The position numbers were made by a program, and so were the translations under genes. This document shows positions 57,287 to 64,000 of a stretch of DNA of 64,000 bases, in pieces. Within the stretch, counting starts at the first letter, position 1; every line of letters starts with the position of its first letter. Where the stretch lies: positions 49,238,001 to 49,302,000 of the forward strand of contig JAZBRS010000029.1 in NCBI GenBank assembly GCA_037176725.1. Direction: 5' to 3'. A model generated the notes under the pieces. It ran no database searches and was not told the DNA's origin. It saw only the letters and a list, made by a program, of their open reading frames with translations. Source of the stretch: Posidonia oceanica (taxonomy: Eukaryota; Streptophyta; Magnoliopsida; Alismatales; Posidoniaceae).

Positions 57287-57550
57287 CTACTGATAGTATT
57301 TCTTCAGATAGCAGAGGTTGACGGGCTCAGACTGCTCGACCTGGTCCATATCCTCAAGGGTTACAGCACCTCCCGAAAAGATCTGCTTGACCACAAAGGG
57401 GCCACGCCAATTGGATCGGAATTTCCCTCGGCCGTCAGGCAAATGAATGGCGCGCAAGACAAGGTCCCCTGGCTGGAAGCTTCTGGGCTGGACCTTCTTC
57501 AAGAATGCTCTGGCCATTCGCTTCTGATAGCAGTGAGCGTTGTGCATGGC
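57287..57550 (-). pseudogene. Integrase C-terminal domain after a TAA stop, element D
   Basis: Same frame as the upstream integrase. It reads MHNAHCYQKRMARAFLKKVQ, then RSFQPGDLVLRA (the SH3-like/GPY-F start), GKFRSNWRGPFVV (the GPF core of the gypsy integrase C-terminus) and CYLKKYYQ-TAG. The upstream stop (57551-57553, TAA) replaces what is probably CAA (Gln) in ERRLQAM. The domain binds DNA non-specifically in gypsy integrases. Confidence 0.9.
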
Positions 57551-59200
57551 TTACAATCTGCGCTCATCAATCAAGTTCAGTTGGACGCAGCGGTCTTCGA
57601 CCCATTCTGTTTCTTCCAACTCAGCTTCTCGCAGGATCCGCAGGGAGGGGATCTCTACTTCAACAGGTAACACCGCTTCCATGCCGTACACCAGAGAGTA
57701 CGGGGTGGCTCCTGTAGAGGTCCGGATTGATGTCCTGTACGCCCAGAGCACGTACGGGAGCTTGTCGTGCCAATCCTTGTGGATTTCTGCCATTTTCTTC
57801 AGGATTTTGACAATGTTCTTGTTTGCAGACTCCACTGCTCCGTTCATCTGAGGCCGATAAGGCGAGGATCGATGGTGCTTGATTCTGAGACTTTGTAGGT
57901 ATTCTTCGATCCTTTTGGCAATGAAATTTGAGCCGTTATCAGAGACGACAGAGTGCGGGACCCCATATCGGGCAACAATATTGTTTCTGATAAATTTTTC
58001 CGTTGCCGAAGCGGTGACTGTTCTGTAAGAGGCTGCTTCCACCCACTTGGTAAAGTAATCGATCGCTACCAGAATGTAACGATGACCATTTGAAGCAGCA
58101 GGGTGGATGGCGCCGATGACATCGATCCCCCAGGTGGAGAAAGGCCATGGCGAAGACATATTGTGCAGCTGATGTGGAGGGGCTTTGATGAAGTTTCCAT
58201 GGATTTGACAATTGTGGCATCTACGCACGAACCGGCAGCAGTCGGCTTCCATGGTCTGCCAGAAATAACCTTGCAGCATGATCTTCTTGGCTAGGAGGAC
58301 ACCGTTCATGTGCGGGCCACAGGTCCCCGCGTGCACTTGAAGCATCAGCGTGTCAGCCTCCGATTTGTTCAGGCAGCATAGTAGCATCTGATTGTATGAC
58401 CTTCTGTACAGCTGCCCAGCCCCTAACACATACTTTGACGCCAGACGTGCCAAAGTTCTCTTGTCTGTTGCCGTGGTATCAGGAGGAAAGCTACCAGACT
58501 CCAGGAAGGATTTTATGTCTTGATACCAGGGCTGCCCCTCTGCGGGATCCGCTTCCTCTATGCTCATGCAGTATGCAGGCTGTTCAATGCGAGTGACTGA
58601 TATATCCACAGTGCTGTCTTCTGAAATGGTGAGCCAGGATGCCAGAGTTGCTAGTGCGTCTGCATACGCGTTCTTTGCTCTGTTCAGGTACGTGAAGCGG
58701 ATGCTCTTGAATTTTTCCATCAGCCTCAGCAGGTGTTCGTGATACGGCACAAGCTTGGGATCTTTTGTCTTCCAATCGCCGTTCACTTGAGAAATCACCA
58801 GCATGGCATCGCCGTGCACATGCAATTTCTGCGCCTCATGCTCAAGGGCGACTTTCAACCCCAGGATGCATGCTTCGTACTCTGCTTCGTTGTTTGTGCA
58901 GGTGAAAGTCAGCTTCCTTGCGAAAGGAGTCATCTGTCCTTGGGGCGTGGTCAGTACTGCGCCTACGCCTCGGCCCTTCTTGTTGACTGCACCATCAAAG
59001 TAGAGCTTCCATTCCTCTGCTTCTTCAGGATCTTTCTGCTCAGAGTCCTCCATTGCAAAGAGAATGTCTTCATCAGGGAACTGCGTCTGGAGGGGTTGGT
59101 ATTCAGGCAGAGGGAGGTCAGCAAGATGGTCTGCCATTGCTTGACCCTTCATGGACTTCTGTGTGACAAAGGTGATGTCGTACTGGGACAATAACACCTG
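57551..59200 (-). pseudogene. Archaeal-type RNase H and integrase of element D
   Basis: An open frame of 549 codons from the TGA at 59203-59201 to a TAA at 57553-57551. Numbering from the Met at 59197, the extra (archaeal-type) RNase H holds D68 (LYFDGA), E106 (NNEAEYEA), D130 (HGD) and D180 (YADALA), a complete acidic set. Integrase follows: zinc-binding H289, H296, C327 and C330 (CHNC), then D359 (GIDVIG), D420 (VSDNGSNF) and E456 (AVESANK). D420 and E456 have 35 residues between them, the DD35E pattern. The extra RNase H copies the tRNA/PPT-processing role and marks the Tat group. All catalytic residues are intact; only the flanking nonsense codons disable it. Confidence 0.93.
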
Positions 59201-62200
59201 TCACTTAGCAGATCTGCCCACCATGGCCGGCTTCTGAAAGAGGAACTTGATAGGATCATGCCGGCATAAGAGCTGCACTGGGTAGGCCATCAAGTAGTGC
59301 CTCAGCTTCTGTGCAGCCCAGACAAGTGACAAGCAAGTCTTCTCTAGTGTTGTGTACCTGGCTTCGCATTCATTAAATTTCTTGCTCAGGTAGTAGATGG
59401 CGTGCTCCTTCCTACCAGATTCGTCATGTTGGCCCAAGATGGCGCCCATGGAATGCTGCGTGGTAGAAAGGTAGAGAAGTAAGGGTCTCCCTGGCGTAGG
59501 CGGGACCAGGACAGGAGGCTTGATCAATAGCTGCTTGATCTTGGCAAATGCAGCCTGACACTCCTCGCTCCAGTGAATCTGTGCATTCTTCCTCAAGAGC
59601 TTGAATATGGGTTCACAGATGGGCGTAAGCTGTGCAATGAAGCGACTGATAAATTGTAAACGCCCAAGCAGACTTCTGACTTCTTTTTCAGTTCTAGGGG
59701 GTGGCATGTCCACGATGGCTTGTGCTTTCAACGGGTCCACCTCAATCCCCCTTTGGCTAACAATGTAGCCGAGCAATTTGCCAGAAGATACCCCGAATAC
59801 GCACTTCTTGGGATTCAAGCGCAGCTTGTACTTCCGTAGACGGTCAAAGAGCTTTCTGAGACAGGCAAGATGATCCTCGGGCTCTTTGGTTTTGGCAATC
59901 ATATCGTCTACATAGACCTCCACTTCTTGGTGCATGAGGTCGTGGAATAGCGCAGTCATGGCCCTCTGATAGGTTGCACCAGCATTCTTCAGGCCGAACG
60001 GCATGACTTGGTAGCAGAAGACTCCCCAAGGGGTGATGAATGAAGTCTTTTCCATGTCCTCTTCTGCCATTTTGATCTGATTGTATCCAGAGAAGCCGTC
60101 CATGAAGGAGAGCATTTTGTGGCCCGCTGTATTGTCGACTAGGACGTCAATGTGAGGCAATGGAAAGTCGTCCTTGGGACTCGCCTTGTTCAGGTCCCTA
60201 TAGTCGATACAGATCCGGATTCGGCCATCTTTCTTGGGCACAGGTACAATGTTTGCCAGCCATTCAGGGTAAAGAACGACCTTCAGAAAGTTGACTCCAA
60301 ACTGCTTCATTATCTCCTCTTTGATCATGAGTAGCCACTGCGGTCGCCATCTTCTTAGTTTCTGCTTTACAGGCTTGGCATCCGGATTTAGGGGCAGATT
60401 GTGCACCACTATCTCTATGTCGAGGCCGACCATATCTTCATAACTCCAGGCGAAGACATCCGCATATTCCCTCAGGAATGCAATGAATTCTGCTCGAGTC
60501 TGGGCGGACAGCTGGGCACTGATGCAAACTTCTCTGACTTCCTCAACTGTGCCAATGTTAACAACCTCCGTTTCTTCTTCAACATGGAGGTTGGGGCCTT
60601 CTGGGTCGTCGTCATAGGGCCGGAACTCGGGCAAAGGTTCGTCAGTCTCATCTATGCCCGTATCATCCTCTTCTCCATAAGCAACAAGTTCTGAGAGGAT
60701 CTCTTTCTCAAAAGAGGGACTTGTGATGTCGAAAGAGTGCATGTGTTCCGCTGCTTGGCCCTGGTGACGCTTCAGGATGGTCACGCTTACTCGAGTATTC
60801 TTGTAGCCTCGGTGCGCGACCTCCGTCCCAGCAACTCCTTCTGCTGTTTGCTCTGGCCTGACTGACTCTGCTGAGTGCTCTGCTGATTTTGCCGAGGGCT
60901 CAACTGATACTACTGCTGATACTGCTGACTGCTCTGCTGACTGTGCTGCTGAGGCTGCTGAGGCATTCTGCCCTGTTGCTGCTGTATTTACTGCTGATGC
61001 TCCCCCCTCTGGGTCTTCTAGTGTGCTCGTGGAGGATATGCCGGACTGGCGGCTGATCTGGTCATTGCCGCTCGATGCATTGCTCAGGTGAGGCATGGGT
61101 TGCACAAACCACCTAGACCCGCCTTCTGGTTGAAGAGTGATGAGCTCATCTGGTCTAGGGGAGTCCAACGCTGCTGAGTCTTCTAGAACCATGATAGAAG
61201 CATGGTCCTCTTGCAGAGGAGGATCCGCGACTACGGCTTTTCCTTTCCTTTCTGCAGCTTGATGCTCTGCCAGGTCTTTTGTTATCGACTTGATCTGTTC
61301 TTGATAGAGTAGCTCTAAGTCGGACATCCAAGAATCGACCTGGGCTTCTATCGCCGCTCCTTCTTCTTCGTCTGAGGGGGAGTCGACGTAGTAGGCGTCG
61401 GGGGCCTGCGGCACTGGCCCGGCTGCAAGACGGATCGCCGCCCTTGGAGTCTGCATGATCTGGTTCACGGGCGCGTCCGCTGATGGCAGTTCAGATGTAG
61501 AAGGCCCAAATGGACAAGTCAGCGGTGCTACTGATGAATAAGCTTCCAGGGTCACTGCCGGAGAGTAAGCAGGGGTGCTCTTTGAAGGGCTCAAGGGCCC
61601 GGAGAGTGTAGTGCTCAGTTGGCCTTTTATGTCGGGCCGTAACTGAGGGAGCGCAGCCTCTGACGCCATAGGGTCTTGCCATGAGAGCTGCTGCAGGTTG
61701 TCAGGAGAATGCGGAGCGGACTGCGCCAGCTGCATTCCTGAAGATGATGATGAGGGAGCGGGCTGGGCCACGCTGCTGACTGAGTTGATAGACTGCCCCT
61801 CCAGAGATGGGGGCTGTGGCACTGATGTTGCTGTGACCGCTAGTAGCATACTTGGTTCTGCCAAGAGGAGTGTCTCCGACTCCTGCACTGCTGCTGACTG
61901 TTCTTGAGAAGCTGATGTGGCTGGAAAAGGATGAGAACTTGCATCTGCCACAGGGCCTGCTGAACTGCCTGCTGTTTCTGCCAGAGGGGGAGCTAAATAA
62001 ACTGACTGTGGGGCCTCTGCCCTGACCACTGTTTCTGCTGAGCTGATTGGGACTGCCTCTGTTGCATCAGACTGCTCTTCATCCGAGTAGTAGTCCTCAA
62101 CACACACCCAATCCTCTGCCGACGCTGTGGCTTGGTAGTCGGTTGATCCCAGAATTCCTGCACTGGTAAAGTTAGTGAGATCTCTGGGAATGGCTGGTGC

Positions 62201-63037
62201 ATGGGCTTTGAGCTGGAAGCAGTGATCTTCGTTGAGCTTTGGTTCGTAGCCAAGGCCTTCGGATTTCCTTCGCTCCACTGCTACGATCGGCTCTGCGATC
62301 CCTTGGCCGTGACGCCCAAGTGGCGTACCCTTTATGTAACCCCACCTGTGACATACATTCTCGACCATTCGAAAGGGGTTATTGTGAACGGTCAAGGAGT
62401 TGACACGTTCGAGATCAGGAATGAAGTTAACCGGCTCGCACCGGTTAACGCGATAGAGGGCCTCAGAAGTCTCGGGGTCAAACGGGATAGATTGCGAAGA
62501 CACGGGAGAGACTGCTTCAATCCGCTCCTTCTCAAAGTTCTCCGCCATGACGACGATGACATCATCGCCACGACGGTACTTTATCATTCGATGGAGGGTC
62601 GAAGGAAGGACCTGATGCTTGTAGAGCCAAGGGCGCCCAAGCAGAAGATTGAAGTTAGGCTTCAAGTCGACGACATAGAATTCTATGTCGAAGACGACCG
62701 GACCGATAGCCAGAGGGATAATCAGAATCCCTAGAGCGTCATGGTGAGTGTTGTCAAAAGCAGTCATTCCCTTCACGGCTGGCGTGATATCCTCGGCTTT
62801 GAATCCGAGCTTAGTTGCTGTATGCAAGGGGCAGACGTTAAGGCCTGACCCGTTATCAACCAGTGTTAGGGGAATGCGGAAGTTTTTGGACTGCACCGTG
62901 ACGAATAGGGGCTGGTTGTGATTAATCCCTGCCGGAGGCAACTCATCACTTGTGAAAGAGATGACCTGGGGCTCCGCGATTAACCCAACCATGCTCTCCA
63001 AGGCAGAAGGCTCAATGGACTGGGACACACGAGCAGT
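59201..63037 (-). pseudogene. Protease, linker, RT and RNase H of element D
   Basis: A 1275-residue open frame from Met at 63028. Aspartic protease comes first, with active-site D58 in LVDNGSG (DNGS is usual for the Tat group) and a LLGRPWLY motif near residue 130. A G-patch-like segment (LGRHGQGIAEPI, about 235-260) follows. A Ser/Ala/Gln/Pro-rich linker takes up about residues 300-730. RT follows, with KKDGRIRICIDYRDLNKA near 930, FMDGFSGYNQI, and the catalytic YVDDM near 1041. A degenerate gypsy RNase H occupies about 1180-1265. The frame ends at TGA (59203-59201), one base from TGG; the next frame continues without shift (AK-stop-QVLLSQYDI). It would make the element's DNA copy in cytoplasmic particles. 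Confidence 0.95.
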
Positions 63038-63229
63038 CTAGAACACGCGAATGAAAGCCTCACAGTGCTCGGCAGAAGTGTGGATCAAATCCCAGATGGA
63101 GATGTCGGCTTTAACCTTCTTAAGCTGGGAGGTTAGGTCTGCTCTGGGTTGGCTTCTCCTAGCAGCTGGAGGGGTGATTCTAGCAGGTTCTACAGGGGTA
63201 GTGGCAAGAAGCTGGGTTACTACAGGCTA
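63038..63229 (-). pseudogene. Pre-protease segment between two TAG stops, element D
   Basis: The same frame between TAG at 63227-63229 and TAG at 63038-63040. It reads LKKVKADISIWDLIHTSAEH then CEAFIRVF, matching the LKKT-A-ISIW-LL--S--HR-AL segment that precedes protease in Tat-type polyproteins. Both stops are one transition from CAG. Confidence 0.85.
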
Positions 63230-64000
63230 GCTAAGGGCTTGGCTAGCTACAGGCTGATCTGGGGTCGGATCTGCTAAGGGTTGGCCTGAGGGCGGGGGTA
63301 TAACAGGTCCAGGGTGAGTTGGCCTAGTTGTCGGTGCTGGGGGCCTATAAACCCTCCCCGATCGCGTTACTTCCGCGCACATTTCTGTGGCGTAGCTGTA
63401 AGGGACGCGATGGGTGTCTAGGGTCAAATCAATGACGACTGGAGCATGTGCTGCGAGCACAGGAGGGGTTACAGGGGGACCTACAGGATGTTGAGGTCTA
63501 CCTAGTGGGTATGGTTGTTGGGGTGGGAAGGCTGGGGCAGGTTGAGGTCTGCCTAGAAGGTGTAGCTGAGGCTGCCCTAAAAGGTGGATGGGAGAACTAG
63601 GCTGGGCTCTAGCTAAGAGGTGTACAGGGGATTGAGCCTGTGGGAGCATGGTGGGATGCGCGAGAGGGCGCTCCGGCCTGGCATGCTGTCGGATCAAATG
63701 GATTCCCGACTCGGAGCCGGCAACTGCCGCCAGATAGAGACTGACTGGGAAAGGCTCAGAGATGTCAGAGATAAGATCAGAGGGGTCCACTACAGAAGTA
63801 GCAGGCCCAGAAGGAAAGACAGAGTGGACGCCTGAGGTTCCCGCCCCTCCCGGATAAGAGTGCTCCGGTAAAGGTTGGCGGACGATGCCAGAATGCGGGG
63901 GAACAGCTGAAGATGCAGATGCATGAGTGCGTGCTTGAGTGGATGCCTCGTGCGTGTCGATCACAATCGTTCCCGATTCGATCAAGTCCTGAATTGCGTT
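63230..64000 (-). pseudogene. gag: Gag C-terminus of element D (continues off the window)
   Basis: It enters the window as NAIQDLIESGTIVID, the tail of the zinc-knuckle-like module (compare DVVQDLIDNG in C), so gag is cut by the window edge. It then runs through a Pro/His/Gln-rich region with GRPQ/LLGQPQ repeats (IHLLGQPQLHLLGRPQPA). A VVDPSDLISDIS segment matches gag tails in B and C, and TRSGRVYRPP is common in this lineage. The frame stays in register with protease, so gag and pol form one polyprotein frame in D. Confidence 0.85.

Larger units (their letters stand above)
44999..64000 (-). mobile_element. Element D: Tat-like retrotransposon with full pol (3' part)
   Basis: On the minus strand it runs from the window end through gag C-terminus, PR, RT, RNase H, aRNase H and INT (to 57287). 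A spacer, a DUF7745-like ORF (55804-54603), hairpin arrays (54330-51420), the PPT and the 3' LTR (50878-44999) follow. The 5' LTR, PBS and most of gag lie beyond the right edge, so total length exceeds 19 kb. It belongs to the Tat/Ogre/Retand group by its dual RNase H, DNGS protease motif, tRNA-Arg relatives and tandem-repeat 3' region. Four nonsense codons make the copy inactive as it stands, but it shows no frameshift in gag-pol and is the youngest-looking pol here. Confidence 0.9.

Overview
This window looks like heterochromatic DNA from a large-genome flowering plant. I see no host gene, tRNA or rRNA in it. Nearly all of it is LTR retrotransposons nested inside one another. Most belong to the Tat/Ogre/Retand branch of Ty3/gypsy, with pieces of a Ty1/copia element and an Athila-like element. 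The plant assignment rests on three things: a primer-binding site complementary to tRNA-Arg, an extra (archaeal-type) RNase H between RT and integrase, and very long LTRs. I cannot name the species.

Layout, left to right, as a set of insertions whose left halves are visible. A Ty1/copia fragment (3-162) is cut by E, a minus-strand Tat LTR end (163-456). E is cut by A, a plus-strand Tat-like element: LTR 457-3467, decayed gag, the last 28 codons of integrase, a 3' region, and a 79-bp minisatellite ending at 9892. A is cut by F, a minus-strand LTR at 9893-11373 plus about 0.5 kb of internal DNA. F is cut by G, a minus-strand Athila-like element with LTR 11899-13189 and a gag remnant. G is cut by a MITE-like piece (15673-15861), and that by C, a plus-strand Tat-like element starting at 15862. 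C's 5' LTR holds a complete insertion, B (18973-38504, 19.5 kb), with 6-kb LTRs and a CATAT target-site duplication. C resumes at 38510 with a PBS, gag and 3' region. At 44999 it is cut by D, a minus-strand Tat-like element with 3' LTR 44999-50878. D runs off the right edge. The right halves of E, A, F, G, C and D are expected beyond the window.

D is the only element here with a polymerase. One minus-strand reading frame from the window end to 57287 covers gag C-terminus, protease, a long Ser/Ala/Gln-rich linker, RT, RNase H, archaeal-type RNase H and DD35E integrase. Four in-frame stops interrupt it, with no frameshift. Downstream of pol, D carries a broken ORF resembling the plant mobile domain/DUF7745 family. 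A, B and C have gag but no usable pol, so they could only have moved using enzymes from a D-like relative.

The most unusual signal is in the non-coding parts. The regions between the coding part and the 3' LTR are arrays of short stem-loops. Stem sequences change between repeat copies in ways that keep pairing, while loops stay nearly constant. A separate hairpin with a compensatory stem change spans the polypurine tract/3' LTR junction in both B and D. In B and C, 15 of the 16 premature gag stops I found are TAG.
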